Below are positions 42,125 to 56,700 of a stretch of DNA of 64,000 bases, in pieces (position 1 is the first letter of the stretch; each line of letters starts with the position of its first letter). The notes below the pieces were generated by a model that worked only from the letters and a program-made list of their open reading frames with translations, was not told where the DNA came from and ran no database searches. The translations under genes and the position numbers were made by a program. Location of the stretch: contig CM068543.1 in NCBI GenBank assembly GCA_035048495.1, positions 35,961,096 through 36,025,095 on the forward strand. Direction: 5' to 3'. Source of the stretch: Euptelea pleiosperma. Taxonomy: Eukaryota; Streptophyta; Magnoliopsida; Ranunculales; Eupteleaceae.

Positions 42125-45100
42125 ATGTAGCATAAGAACAATAACAAACGAAAATTATTTAGGCATATTGCTACCAAGAAGGAGAGACCGAGCTACCTCT
42201 AAGAGATGGCAATTCTTTCTTTCAGCGGCACCATTTTATTGAGGGTTGTAGTTACATGAATTGTGATGAAGAATCCCATGTTCAGATAGGTAGTGTTGAT
42301 GATCACCATACATATACTCAACCCCCTGATTAGTGCAGAGAACTTTTATCTGAGCACCAAATTGTCTAAACCATTTTATGAAAATTTTGAAAGATGGAAT
42401 ACATCTCATCTTTGGTTTTCATGAGATAGATCCAGGTACACCTGATGTGATCATCAACAAAGCTAACAAAATATCGAACGCCAAGAGAAGAAGTAACAGG
42501 ACTAGGGCCCCAAACATCAGAATGTACAATATCAAACGAAAATGAACTACATTTACCTTGTGAAGGATAAGATGAACGACAATGTTTAGCAAGCTCACAA
42601 GTCTCACAATGCAACTCCGACATATATGTAGAAGTAAACAAAGCATGAAATAAAAGTTTCAAATACTTAAAAGAGACATGTCCAAAACGGGCATGCCAAT
42701 ACAAAACAAACTCTAAACTGAGTCGACTATTACTACTACAGATTGCAGCACTGTGGGATCAATGGGTCATCCATCAAGGAGGTAGAGGCCATTCGCCTCA
42801 TGTTCAGTACCAATCTTCCTCATATCCAAGTCCTGAAAGACACATGAAGAAGGGAAGAATGTAACACTACAATTCAAGCGTTTGGTAAGGGCACTGATAG
42901 ATAATATACTTGAAGTGAACTTCGAAACATGTAAAATAGAGGATAAGGAAAGTTGGGAAGAGGGATTAACAATCACTTTTCCAGCCACAGGGGATAGAAC
43001 ACCATCAACACCTTTAACTTTATTTCTACCCGAGCAAAGAGAATACGAAAAAAACAAGACATACCCATCATGTGGTTGGAGGCACCTGAATCAATGACCT
43101 AGGTGGGACTGGACGATGAAGTAGACAGATGATGGGCAGTGTGAATGGTACATGACTAGGCAAATGAAGATGTGGAAGTGCCAGAAGGACCTTCGAGCTG
43201 AGCAAGGAATCGGCGTAGGTTTCTTGGCCAACTGAACTGGCATAGTGGAGAGAGATGAACCCTGAGAAGTCATAGGCAGAAACAACCATATAGGTGTGTT
43301 GGGAGATGCACTAACAGGAGTCTCTGTGGTGACACTATGAGCCGCAGGAGCCACTGAATGGATAAGATGAGGTGGACGTCCATGCATTTCCCAATACTTA
43401 ACCTTCACGTGCCCAAGACGACCACAATAAGCACACTTGGGCCTCTCTCGATCAAAGAACTTCCCAGGCTCCTAGCAGAGGGGATGCAGAGGATGGCGAT
43501 GAAGGCGTGAAAGTCTGATTCTTCTGAAAGCGCTGTGGCACGGAAGAAGAGACAAGGGCAGAGTGATCTGAGACTTGGGCTGGTGCCATGGCACTGCGTC
43601 GGCTCTCCTCACTCTGGACATCCGAATACACATGACCGAGTGAGGGAAAAGAGTCACGATGGAGGATTTGAATCCTAGGGAAAAGAGTTCAACCTTGCTA
43701 GGAACTCTAAAATCTGAGTCTCCTCTACTAGCTTCTGGTGCTGATGCCCATCTTCCGTGCACACAGGATGAAAGGAATGGTAGTGATCCAGCTCTTCTCA
43801 CATACTGCAAAGAGTAGCAAAATAGTCGGATAGGAGCCGGTCCCCTTGCTAGAGGTAGAAATACTCTGTCGAAGCTGGAAAGCCCTAGCCAAATTTTGTT
43901 GTTGACAATACGTTTGATATGTTGTGTCCCAGATCTCCTTGGCTTTATGCAGTAATAAGAAACTCCGACTAATGTGGGGCTGCATAGAGGAGCCAAGACA
44001 TAACTGTGAGGCTCTCAGTCTTCCACTTCTCAAATGAGGGGTTATCAACTGTTGCGGGCTCAACCTCTGTAGTCAAGGCGTGCGCCTCAGGCACAAGGCA
44101 CACCTAAAGCGCCTTAGAAGGGTCAAGGTGAGGCACGTTTGGTAAGGCGCGCGCCTTATGCTCTAAGCGCGCGGGCCTCAGACCAGGCTCCAGGCGCGCG
44201 CCTCACTAAAATATATGTTTTTTTGTAAAAATGTTATACTTTGGCCTATTATATTAAGCATCGGTATGATATGAGATATACAATTAAACCTATCTCATTG
44301 GAATGCATTGATGAAAGCAATGAATGGCTACTTGGGGAGATGGAAACAGAGGGTGGAGAAGTAGAAGATGAACTGGTGTTTGAGGATGATAGTTTGACAT
44401 GGAGTGTTGTTGCGAGAGTTGTTGGAGGTGGTGAATCAACATCAAATATTAGATCACAATCAAGGTCAAGAGTAAGGGCAAGGCCTTCAATAAGGGAGCC
44501 GGAAGAGAAAGAAGCCAATTCGAAGGAGATAGAAGAAGAAGAATATATTGAGGAGGCTAACACATCTGATGATGATGGGGATGAATCTAATGATTATATT
44601 TTAAATGATGATGATGTTAAGTAGAATTAATTGTGGGCTATTTGAGATTTTGAACATTTGCTATCTTTTATGTTTTATGGCATAATGATTACTTGTTTTG
44701 TATTTAGATAATGACAATATTAACTAGAATTGCTTTTGGGTTGCTTGAGATTTTTAACATTTGCTATTTTTTATGTTTTATGGCCTAATGATTACCTATT
44801 TTGTTATTTTATGATGTTATTTTTCTTAATTTTTTTAATATTTCTTATATTTATTATAATTTTTAATATTGCACCTCACTTAAGTCACGTGCGTGCCTCA
44901 CCTTGCGCTTCAGGCGCCGGAGGTCCTAGCGCCTTAAGTGTGCCTTGCGCCTTTAACTACCTTGGGCTCAACCACTCGTTCAATAATGTAGCCCAACTAA
45001 CCTCAACCACCAATAAACATCCGAGCTGCCTGAGACCATTCAAGATAGTTTTTCCCATCTGGTCTGACTACGGTGATTTGTAATCTGGGGTTTTTGAAGC

Positions 45101-45846
45101 CAACTTGAGCCATTACAGATCCTCTGTCACTACTATAGGTCGCTTACGAGCTCATAGTGGATCCTCCGGTACCACCCTCAGTCGACATGGACATCTACTA
45201 ACAATAAAAAACCAATGAAGGGAGGCCGTGTACACACAACATGCTCGATAACAACCACTTCTGAGGTTTACAACCCAAAAAGAGTCCCGAAAAAGTCAAA
45301 AAGTGCATCAGTGGTACCCTGGAGGCAACTCCATAGCCCAAAGCATCCAAGCATAGTAAATCAAATCCCAAGAGGGTCATACACACCCACAATACCCTGG
45401 AACTTGATTAGCTAGGGTTTGTAACCTTGTACAAGCCCAGAAATGGGCAAAAAGGCTACCGACAGTAATATTGAGAGGGAGTTTTTGCTCTCAAATCGTG
45501 GATACTCCACGGATTGGTGTGAGACTTTAATCCGCTTGTTGGAAATAATGTAAGGGCCCAAACGATAGCAGCAAACACAGGCAAGAAGCTCCACACAGAT
45601 CAAAAAATAAAAGGGACACAAAAAACACTATTCACCTTAAATAGAGAAGATTACACATAAGTCCATCAAGAACACCTATGAAAATTCTGTAAAAATCACC
45701 AAAAATCTAGAGAGGTCTATCAGGAAGTAGAGACCTCAGAACTTCAAAATCGGGGGTCCGTACGGCTGCTGACATTAGCCGTACGGCTTGGTGACGTCGG
45801 CAACTCTTCGACTGTCCTCCAGTCTCTCAACAAGGCTTTGATACCA
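42125..45846 (-). mobile_element. Copia element, second copy (integrase to primer site)
   Basis: It carries the same domains as the element at 9679-14605 but begins inside the region between integrase and reverse transcriptase, because the contig starts there. Gag starts at 45113 and the primer site is at 45836-45846. One substitution changes HTRCTW to HIRCTW in the integrase. A missing base near 43855 joins two gag frames that are split in copy 1, giving a 174-residue open frame (43996-43472). Confidence 0.88.
44066..44963 (+). mobile_element. hAT deletion derivative, second copy
   Basis: Same inverted ends, same gggctcaacc flanks (44056-44065 and 44964-44973) and same 127-residue transposase tail (44241-44624) as 12826-13723. 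Identical target repeats show that this is one insertion event seen twice. Confidence 0.82.
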
Positions 45847-47418
45847 AGTTGAAGTTTAAGGGTTAAAGGTTTAGGTTTAGTTAGGGTTTGTATTTTAGGG
45901 TTTGGAATGGAGAGAAGGGAGATGAAAGAGAAGAGAGAAATGGGAAAAGGAGAGCTGTGTCACACATGAATCTAAACTTCTTATTTATGTAAAAACTTTA
46001 CATGGATAAAATGCCTTACAATATAAAGGGGTCCCCTATAACCTATTTAATATCTACACGACCCTTTTAGGGTTTTTGACTGTGTCGACACGGCCAGAAA
46101 TTTCAACGGACACTTACGGCTGTGTCATAAAGGTTTATTCAAGAAAGAAGAATAACCAGAAGAAGAAGAAAGAAGACTTACCTTCATCGCCAGATGACGC
46201 TGCCTCTGCCGTCGTCGCCACCTACGACGCTACCGCTGCCGTCGGTCATCGCTGACACCATCACAACCATGAGATGGGCATGGGGGTTGAGGTTTCCAAA
46301 AAAAAACCTTTTGTCGAGGTCGAAGACCTCCTCTCCCTTTCTCCAACAAACATTAAAAGGGCTTATCCCTTTATATTTCAATCGGGGTATGGGGTATATA
46401 AAAGGGGCGATTTGCTGTAAAAAAAAAACGGAAAAGAAAAAGGGGTGGGCTTGGGTCTATTTAGTATGGAAATACGCATTTTAAACTCTTTGCTTTAAAA
46501 AGCGCAAATTTTCCATATTTTTGAAATATACATCAGTATAAGACATTTCTCTAAGAATACAGAAAATATATATATTATTTGGCGAATTTGTAACTAGGGT
46601 TTTGACTTTTGATATGTGTCAACATGTGTGCTGCTTAGTGGAGGCTGTCAGCTGGCTTTAAACCTTGACAGCAACACGTTGAACAAAAGGGAGTAGAAAG
46701 ATTTTCTCTACTTGTGCAAGTAGGGCTAGCATATCATTGTCTAACATTTATTTAGCTTTCAAATACGGACTGTCTTTAACTCAATTGGATGCCTCAGTAT
46801 TGGCACAATCTTTTAGCGTTGTGAGGTTTTAATCTGCTTCCAGTATGTAATACTTCTAAAATCTGATCAAGTAATTCTTCAATAAAATGCAAAACAGTAG
46901 AGCTTTTCGTTTTTTGGTTGCGTGCGTATTGCCTCTTGTGGACAGGGTGTAGTATGACGAACCAAAGATCTTTGATGGGAAAGAAGTTTTTACATCTTCT
47001 AGTATGCATGTTCGTGACTATTATTATGTTTTATCTACTTCATCATTGGTGGAGTATTGAGTTGCATGACACATGTTTTACTCCTTGATAAATAATTGTA
47101 TGATTACTGTTTCATTGGCGTATATATATTTGGTAAATGTTGGAATATCTGAGTTTGCTAGAGCATGTTGCATGTTATTACAAGTCCTATTATCATGATA
47201 AAACCATATAGAAGCAGAAAGAGGGGAAGAGGAGTTAAGTTTTGGACAAATAGTGCCTAATCTCATGTCTGTATACTTCTATTATGATGCCACCAGCCCA
47301 TCTGCAACCAGTAAGATGGGCTTATCTTTCAGCTGTGAACTACACCTCACCGAAGAAGTGGGTTGTTTACCCAACAGGCCCAAGGGACAAATGGGTCACT
47401 TGCAGATTAGGTCAATTA

Positions 47419-47999
47419 GTCCAGCCATATTGTGGGGCCCTTACTTTGAAATCCAGCAAGGGTTGGTGTAAGTAAGTTTTGCCGGCAAAGGTGAGGGCTT
47501 TTTCGGGGATTCAATAGAAGAAGTTGTTCGAACGGAGAAGCGGAAGCCACTCGGCGTTAGGTAAGATGTGGAAGCAGGGGTGTCTATGGGGTTGCTGCCC
47601 AGCCCATCTATATAAACCCATGTAATCCCCTTATTTTGACAATTTGAAGTTTCTGAATATTGGTAACATATCTGCTTTCTGGGGTGTGATGTCCCAATAA
47701 GAGGAGTGATTCCTCTTCGATGGTATGACTCCAAATTCTGTACCTTCTCGAAGTGATAAGATCTCTCTCTCTCTGTCTAAACCCCACCAGCCTAAGCCTT
47801 TACCCTTTGTCCAAAACCATTTTTGGCCCAAATCCTTCATTTAAAAACCTGCTGTTTCAGTCAGTTTAGCAGCACCACTTTTGGATTGGCTGTCCTCACC
47901 TTCAAACACAAAATTCTACTGTAATCCTAGCCCAGAACCCTATCCCTAAAACTACTGCTGGCCTACCCCCAAGTCTTAACCCTAGTTTCCATATCATAG
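47419..47999 (+). repeat. Old LTR-like repeat copy 1, in the duplicated segment
   Basis: Equivalent of 16180-16760, with no substantive difference noticed. Confidence 0.6.
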
Positions 48000-48957
48000 C
48001 CAAGTTCACTCCTGGTTTGTTTTGGTGAAGTGATTATTTCTGCTGCTTGTAGTCGCTCGTGTCTTCGGACTCGACAAATAGATCCCCTCAAATGAAGTTT
48101 TTCTTGGATTTGATCAACCTTAGGGTTTTCGCTTGGACACACCTAGCTTAATAAATTTCAACATATTTCCACGAAATATCCAAAAAATTTCCATTTCCAC
48201 AGGGACTGAGACGAAGCATTACTGGAAAATTTCCATTTCCACAAAATATTTCTTTTAAGTTTGTGTTTAAGAATATATAAAATTGATTAATAATTATGAA
48301 TAATGTATAGTACTAAGTAAGACATGTGATGGGGAACATTACATAAAATTTTCAATAATTAGTATATATGAACCTCAACGGGTTAATTACATGTATAATT
48401 AGTTAATAAAAAATTATAAATTAGAAAAGAAAAAAGTGACACAATTTGTATATAGATGTTATTTATGACCTCTTCAGGTTAGCAGCTGTTTTTTGCTTTT
48501 ATTTACTTAAATTACACGACTATGAACATTAAAATAGGTATGACTCTCAAAGCCTGAATCTTGGAGCTGTGACTATGTGAGTGTCTTTTCATGCTAATTT
48601 TATCATTTCTTAAAATTTTAGTGCATCTTTCCTATGTTTCCATGATATTCATATTTTCATAGTTTTGAAAATTTTAGTATTCCCACACTGATTGAAATGT
48701 TTCCACAAAATATTTTATTTTCGAGCTAACCAAAATATACACCTAAATCTAAATTTAAAAAACCTTGGTATCACCATGACTTCGTTTGACATTGAAAATA
48801 TTTTCCACAAGTTCCTTTCGCAGCGAAACTATTCACTGGAGGTACAGCATAGAATATTTTTCACCACTAGTTAAATTTCATTGTGGCTTTTTTGTAATTG
48901 AGATTAGATACTATGTCTAGTTAAAAGCATTCAAAAGTCATAGATTCTATGAGAAAG

Positions 48958-49343
48958 TGATGCGGGAGCATTCTACTATAATGGTCCGCGCTACACCGAG
49001 TCAGTGCCCGGTCAAGCAAGTGGACCTAATGAAGATTTGCTTTATTTATTTTTAGTTTTAGGATCTTTCTAATTAAAGTTAGATTTTGTTTCCAATCAAG
49101 CTTTTATTATTGATTTCAGTAATTAGGAATTTCTTATTTTTAGTTTGATTTGAATTAGGAAAGTTAGGTTAGATGGTTTTATAAATAGGGTTGTAAGCTT
49201 TGATTTTAGGGATGACTTGATTAATGAATTTTCATATTGATTTTCTCTTTGAGGAACTCTCTTGTGGTGCGAAATCACTCTATCTTGGTGCGAAGCCGAA
49301 GGTCCTTTCTCAAATCATAGGGCGGTCGTCCCGTCCTGCGTCA
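48958..49343 (+). mobile_element. Solo LTR (TGATGCGGGA family), second copy
   Basis: Equivalent of 17724-18112 with the same GAAAG flanks (48953-48957, 49344-49348). It is 3 bases shorter because a taat unit is missing near 49055. Confidence 0.87.
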
Positions 49344-50609
49344 GAAAGACTGTAGGTGGTATGAAGTTTCAATGAAAGTTAACTGATGTACAACAGGATG
49401 AGATGTTATATGGATTGTAGTCTCACATGGATGTTTGAGGAGAAGAGTCTATAAGAATTGCCCCCAGCTTCTCCAACATATTTGAAAAGATTTGCATTAA
49501 AGGATCGATCAAATTCAATGTGCTAGGTAGACGCTGTGAGATCCAACTGTTCGACCAAATCCCCTTTTAAGAAAGTATGATCTACATTGATTGATGGCGA
49601 TGATTGTAAGACTGTTGATGAAAGTATTGCAACAGACAATATGCTCGGAGGAATGCTAGAACATCCACCTGGAGTTGATCTTCGAGACTTGCCAATTTTA
49701 TAAGAAAATTGAGTTCCATAAGTCAATTAGCTTGTGTCGACGAGTTGAGCTAGTATATTTTTAGGACCTGCAAAGAAATTGATGACATGGCAACACGGTT
49801 CAAAATCGTATTCCATTCAGCCATCTCTTTCCGGTTGTGTACTGAGACAATATATAGATGAATGTACTGTTTCATACCAAAAGCCTAATAAAGTTTAAAC
49901 TTATTTTCATGGTTTATGTGTTTTTTCGTAACACATAAATGTTAAAAACAAATTTATAGCCTAATTAAGTAGTAAAAAATGCTTTAATCATATCGACTTA
50001 TATTGTTTTTTTTTTTGAATTGTCTCGTTTCGTCTTGGTCGAGACATCTTGTTCTGTCAGCTTACCGAGACAATGAGACAGAACAATATTTTAAACCTTG
50101 CCTAGAGCAATCAAGAGGTGAATAGATTATTTAAATCATGGGAAGTGTAATCTGGAGGCTTTTCTGGATTGGTGGCCTGGCAGTGAGCCAGAAGATGCAA
50201 TTTGCAACCACTAAGTTTGATTTGCCCAGCTTTAATTTGGTGGTGTAAGCTACAAGAATTGAATGTTAGAGCAGAACACTAGAAGTTAGATACTGGGAAG
50301 AGATGGAAAGAACACAGAGAAAGTTTGATTCTTGCATTCCAACCATAGGCATCAGGTAACTTGGGAGCATGATAAAAGATTACATATTTGGATTGCTCTC
50401 TGCAACTCGGGAGCATGATACATAAATGAGAACAAAGCCACATACAAAGTATGTGTCACGTGGCATTTTAAGGTGAGGTCGCACCAAACTTTGTATGAGT
50501 TCCATCCCCATACAAGCGTTGCTCATATATATAGTTGTTATAGTGGATAATGGCTGAATAGTTGCTAATTGGGCAAATCGTAGAAGCTGAAGGCACAAAG
50601 TGGATTTTA

Positions 50610-51296
50610 AGCCCATACGTTCAGCCATATTTTGGGGCTCATGGTTTGAATATTAGCAAGTGGTACTGTCAATAAGTATCCATTTGAGTCCCTCGTAAGT
50701 TTCTAATTGAGTTTTTTTGTCTTGCATTAGTTTCTAAATTGTAGTAGAGCTGGAACATAGAAAGTGTTTATGTTGTTAGCCAGGTAGTAGTGTTATGTCT
50801 TTTTTCTAGAGGTTCTAGGGGAGTTTCTATTTCTATTTAATTAGTTTTTAAGTAGAACTAGGAGTGTCTCTGGGGTTGCTTTCTAGTAAATGTAAAACCC
50901 ATTTAATCCTATTTTCTTGAGAAGTTGAGGGGTTTTTCGAATACTGGGTAGCATTACTGTTTTGTGGGGTGTGATGTCTAGCGAGAGGAGTGATTCGTCT
51001 TCAATGATGACTCCAGCAAATTCTATGCCTTGTTGAAATGGTAAGATCCCTCCACTTTTTGTTCATCAAATCCCAACCTGCCCCCCATACAACCATTCGA
51101 ACCCTAGAAGCTCCATAATCCCTGTTGAAGCCCTCGATTACCCTAATAACCCTATAAAACTTTATACGCATTCAGTCACTCAAGAGACCTGGTTTTCCTC
51201 ACCTTTTAACCTGTTATTACCTCGCCCAAAATCCTGTCTCTAAACCTAAAACTAGCTTATACCAAGTCCCTCACAGTAGCTTCTCTCTTAGAGGTA
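50610..51296 (+). repeat. Old LTR-like repeat copy 2, in the duplicated segment
   Basis: Equivalent of 19384-20070. Confidence 0.6.
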
Positions 51297-51525
51297 AAAG
51301 GAAAAAACCATTCCGTCTGGCATCATATTATTCACAAAAAAGTTGCATTCTGGTTAGGGTTTGCATTTTATTCTCCATCATTGGAGGATGATGATCTCTC
51401 TATAACATCAGGATCAGCCTTGTTCTCTTAAAGCATCCATGTTTTCTTTTATGAATGGCTCAATTGTTGATAGTTATAGGTTTCATCCTAAAAGAGAAAG
51501 CTTTATTGAACCGAGATAATGAAAA

Positions 51526-51995
51526 TGGTTGCTTTGGGGTCTCCTGGACATCAATTTTAATTAGAGCATCATCTCTATGTGCATCCTACCTAAAGTTGTA
51601 CTCCATATACTCTGCTTGGTCAGACTTATTTTTTTAAAGCCTTTGGACTCCAAAGCATCCCTCCATAGTTTTAGTTTTGCATCTACCCCTTCTCTAGTCT
51701 CATCAAACCTATACAATGTCATTTGCAAATAACATAGATATGAGCATTTATTTTCATCTATAACAAGAGCAATAAAAAAAATTAGGACTTAAGGTCGTCC
51801 TTGATGTAAACCACTATGATTGGGAAGTCTAACCACCACTTGTTTGCAAACTAGTCATCATTCCTTTGTACATTTCCTTAATGATGTTCATGTAATCCAT
51901 TTCTTCTTTCTTTCTCCATACCCACCAAATTAACTCTCAAGGAACTTTGGCGTATGCTTTCTCTAAATCAATAAAGACCATGCAAAGATTCTTTT
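51526..51995 (-). mobile_element. RTE-type LINE fragment, second copy
   Basis: Equivalent of 20300-20770. One base is missing near 52003, so the open frame through this remnant differs slightly from copy 1. Confidence 0.75.
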
Positions 51996-52565
51996 TCTTC
52001 TCCCAACAACCAACACAAATTTGAGAACAACTCCTTTTGAATTTACATTAGGTGGCATAATCTCCAACGTCAAATGTTTTTTTAAATTATGCTGATTTAG
52101 CTGTTGTGGATGAAACAGAGTATCATAAGACAAACCTTCCACAGGATTTTCCAAACTTCATACTGATGGATCTGCCAAAAGTATGCCAGTGGCAGCAGGA
52201 TGTGTGGTCAAGATTAGAGATGATAAAAGTAGTTTTCTCATGAGTTATTTTTTTAGGTTATGAAATCAAAATGAACAAATTTGAAGTGTACTAATAGAAA
52301 TTAGAAGCCTCCCCGAATTCCAATTGAATATTCAAGTGGCTTTTAGTTCTTGACCTTTTTTATATATTTACCTCCTCTGCACAGCATTTCTAAACTATAC
52401 TGTATGTTGATTTCTAGAACCATGTACCTTGGAAATAGGAATTTCCCTGATACTTGTATGCACATTTTAACGTCCGTCAAGAATGCTTTATAAGAATTAA
52501 ATGCTTTGAGTCAGTCCCTCAGGGAAATTTGTGCTTGAATAATACCTATTCATGCTTAAACACAA

Positions 52566-52764
52566 GGGGTTGGTGAGATGGCCAGGACCATGCCTCAGGA
52601 AGCGGAGGTTCTGAGTTCGATTCACCCCCTTGGTGGCCACCCCCTGGGATTTATCCCAGTACACCAGGTACATGTGGAAGGGGTGACATACGTGCCCCGT
52701 GGGATTTAGTCGGGTGCTCTAAGAGGCCTGGATACCCACGGTATCCGAAAAAAAAAAAAATTAC
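52566..52764 (+). mobile_element. Au-like SINE, second copy
   Basis: Equivalent of 21341-21539 with the same 12-base flanks (52554-52565 and 52765-52776). Confidence 0.85.
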
Positions 52765-52795
52765 GCTTAAACACAATCATTTTTGTGGTAAATGA

Positions 52796-52875
52796 ATGTT
52801 TAGTTATGCTTTAAAGTAAATGTCTACATTAACTCATGTTTAGTTATGCTTTAAAGTAAATGTCTACATTAACTC
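52796..52875 (+). repeat. 40-bp tandem duplication, second copy
   Basis: Same two units as 21571-21650, ending 29 bases before the exon 2 copy. Confidence 0.92.
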
Positions 52876-52904
52876 AGTGTATTCCTTTCTATTTATTATT
52901 GCAG

Positions 52905-53022
52905 ATCATTGTCTAGAGAGGACATTCAAACTGTGGTTGAATGTGGATGCCCTAGTCTGTTTCGAAAAGCTGTTAATTCAGCGAAAAGATTGAGAGCATT
53001 TGTAAGACTTGATGAAGGAGAT
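52905..53022 (+). pseudogene. Second copy of zinc-finger gene exon 2
   Basis: Identical in sequence and splice sites to 21680-21797. No exon 1 lies between the gap and this exon, so no complete second gene is assembled in the window. I read it as an assembly duplicate of the real exon; if the duplication is genuine, it would be part of a gene fragment. Confidence 0.8.
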
Positions 53023-53252
53023 GTAAGTTCTTTTCCTTTCTCGTATAACCAAAAAAATAGTTGTCTGGTTTACTGGTGAAACCCAATATATAATGAGAGT
53101 ATGGAAACGATAATTGGATATGCTTCCTTCAACCAGGTTGTTTCCCTGTTTTTGTTTCTTTGTGCTATGTTAGAACATATGGAAGAGTTAGAGGGCGTTA
53201 CCACTTCGCTTCATAACTGTGACATCTGAATGATTGAAACTCTGATGTGCAG

Positions 53253-53599
53253 GTATGCAGTGCCTGCAATTTACGAGGATCCTGTGATAGAGCCTATGTG
53301 ATACTAAAGGAATCCGAAGCAGCTGCACGTACTGTGGATATTGTGCGTATGTTGTTGATCTATGCACTAGATCCACTTGTTCTTTCTGGAGGGGAGAAAC
53401 CTCATGGCAGAGAGCATGTTGAAGCATCTGTGCGCAAGCTGCTTTCTGAACTGATTGAACTGAGTGAGACATCCCCAGATCCGTCCCTTCCAAAGCCTGC
53501 AGTGCAACCTCCCATTCGAAAGGAACAATCTGAAAAGTTCATGGATCGTGAACAGTCTCAAAATGTTGAAATGAAGAGAGGTGATTGGATATGTTCTAA
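53253..53599 (+). pseudogene. Second copy of zinc-finger gene exon 3
   Basis: Encodes the same protein as 22028-22374, with the same acceptor and donor. Exons 4-6 are not seen again before the window ends, but in copy 1 they lie a further 18 kb downstream, so their absence here is uninformative. Confidence 0.8.
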
Positions 53600-53752
53600 G
53601 TAAGTTTTCTTGGAAGCCTCTGAAAATTGATTGTAGATGTGATATATCTATCTGTTTCTTAGGGACCTAGCGATATATGGGGAGGGTGTGAAAGTTTGAG
53701 TTCTGGTTCTCAATTACTTTTGAACTGCTTAGAGTCAAGTATTTATGTTTTC

Positions 53753-56700
53753 TTTTTTTTTTTATAAGTATGTATGTATTATGAACAGGGGAAAACCCCA
53801 AATATGTACAATACTCCCGGGATCTAAATCCTCATGATAGGATTGGGATCCGTGATGAGCTCATTCCAACGGAATACAAAATTCTCAGAAAAAATCCTCT
53901 GAAAAGAGGGGAACAAGACGACCACAAGTATAGGAGTGATTTCGCCTCCAGAATCACCTCCCTTAAATCTTTCTCTAGATCTTCAAAAACCCGTCGGTTC
54001 CTTTCCTTCCAAATAGCCCAAGTGACTGCGAAGGGTAAAAGACAACAAAGGAGCCTCCTTTCCCCACTAAAATATTCTCCTCCCACCTTTGGAAGAGATC
54101 ACAAACGTGGTGAGGGATTACGTAAGGGATCTTGAACAAATCGAAGGACTGCCACACTACAAAGGAGAACCGACAGTGGATGAGGACGTGGTCAACAGAT
54201 TCTCTTGCCTCTTTACATAGGATACACCGGTTAGGGATCATCATTCCCCTACTATTGAGGTGATCACTGTCAAGATCTTGTTATGGAAAGCTGTCCACGC
54301 GAAGAATTTTACCTTGGATGGAACCGGGTATCCCCACACAATCGCAACTGGAAAAGTCGTCGGGTTACTTGAAGTGTTGTGTTGATAGAAAGATTGAACT
54401 GTGGATTTACCCTTCGGGTCCCATCTCCAAATCCTCTCATCAAACTCACCTTCTAGGCAAGGGTTTGCCCCAGCCTTGTTCAGAAGAGATGCTAACTCTT
54501 CCACTTCCCAATCATTAAGATTCCTTTTGAATCCCAGATTCCACGAGCTATCATCCTCCCTCTGAACAGTACAGTCCCTGCTAACCGACCCTTGATGCTC
54601 TGATAACAAGCATAAATTTGGATAATCCTCCTTCAGAGAAGTCTCCCCGCACCACTTATCTTCCCAAAATCTTATCCTATCACCTTTTCGCACCTTGTTA
54701 ATGATATCCCCTTCGAACTTCTCACTAGCCCCTCTGATCCCTCTCCACATACTAACCCCATAAGGAGATTGAACATGGGGACTCCCCCACCCAAATTCTA
54801 GTAAACCATACTTACTCCCTATCACCTCCCTCCACAAGCTATCTTCCTCCTCCCAAAATCTCCACATCCATTTACCAAGAATCGCTGTGTTCATGTCGCG
54901 AAAATGACGAAAACCGAGGCCTCCTTCTTCCTTAGGCGAACAAATCTCACCCCAGTCAACCACATGGATTTTTTGGCTCTCTGTTTTGCCTGACCATAGG
55001 AAATCCCTCATAATCTTCTCCAAGCTAGTAGCTATAGCAGCAGAGATAGTAAACAAGGATAGGAAATGAATAGGCATGCTAGACAATGTGCTTTTGATGA
55101 GGGTGATTCTGCCCCCTTTGGATAAGTACCTACTCTTCCATCTAGCAAGTCTTAAGCCAAATCTCTCAATCACAGGGGCCCACAATGATTTGTCCTTGTA
55201 TTTAGCACCCAGAGGAAGTCCTAGGTACTTGGTGGGAAGCTTCCCTACACTGCACCCCATACTGATGGCCAGCTTGCAGATATTAGGGACTTCCCCAACA
55301 TCGTACACCTCACTCTTCAAAAGATTCACCCAGAGCCCCAAGACTGTTTCAAAACATTTGAGAACGCATCTGCGGTATTTGAGCTCCCTATGTGACGCTC
55401 CTAAGAACATAAAAGTATCATCAGCGAACTGGAGATGGGTAACAACTGGACCTTCGTTTCCCATACTAAAACCTTTCAAGAAACTTCCTTCCGCCGCCTT
55501 ACTGATCATTTTACCAAGGCCAACACAACCACCAGAAACAAGAAAGGAGAGAGCGGATCGCCTTGCCTAAGGCCTTGTGAACTTCTAAAAAAACCAGACG
55601 GTGACCCATTCACGAGGACGGAAAAATGCGCTGTAGAAATACATGCTTTGACCCACTTTCTCCATTTCGCTCCAATACCCATCTTAGCAAGCATATGGTC
55701 CAAGAAAGCTCAGTTTACGTGATCGTAAGCCTTTTCCATGTCGACCTTGCATAGGATACCCCTCCTGCCCTCCTTTAACTTGGAGTCAATACATTCATTT
55801 GCTACCAAAACCCCATCTACCATTTGTCTTCCTTTCACAAATGTACCTTGACAAGGATAGATGACCGAACCCATCACTTCCTTCATTCTTGAAGCAAAGA
55901 TCTTGGAGATAATCTTACAAGAGCAACCCACAAGACTGATGGGCCTATAATCTCCCAATCCCTGTGCCCTTCTTTCTTGGGGATGAGAGTAACGAAAGTG
56001 CTGTTCGTATATTCGTCCAGACAAACTTTATTAGCGAACTCCTGAATAACCAGCATGAAATCCACATGGATAATATCTCAGCACCTTTGGAAGAAGGCTA
56101 AAGTGGAACCGTCAGGCCCGAGAGCCCTATCCCCACCAAGGGCCTTAACAGCATTAAGAACTTCTGTCACGCCCCCAAATCCGATATTAGGTCATATCGA
56201 CCTTTCTCGTATCTTGAGGCGTGATCTGATCATACAAACGCACAGTTAAACAAAACTGGTATCACGATGCAGCGGAAATACACCGATAATTTTTTTTCAT
56301 TTTGTTTAAACAATTCATAAGACGAAACGCACTTCATTGACACATTAATAATGTTAGAGGATGTCTTACTTCAAACAAAACCGTAATATGCCCATCCAAA
56401 AGAAAACATTGTATATATATCGTACTCCCAAATACATGTTACTAAACGGTCAAAAGACCTACATAACTCATGTATCCTTCTACAAGATAGAATAATTAAA
56501 CAAAATATAACATCGTCAAAAGCACAGGTCTATCAATAGAAATGCTGGAAGCATCAGTCCAACTTCCCCTTATCCTTTCCTGAAAACAAAACATTTTAAA
56601 ACGATGAGCTAGGGCCCAGTAAGTACATTCCTCATGCGTAAAATCCACTTAAATCAGTGACTTTTGTTTATTTTAAAACAAATACAATTTGCAAATGTAT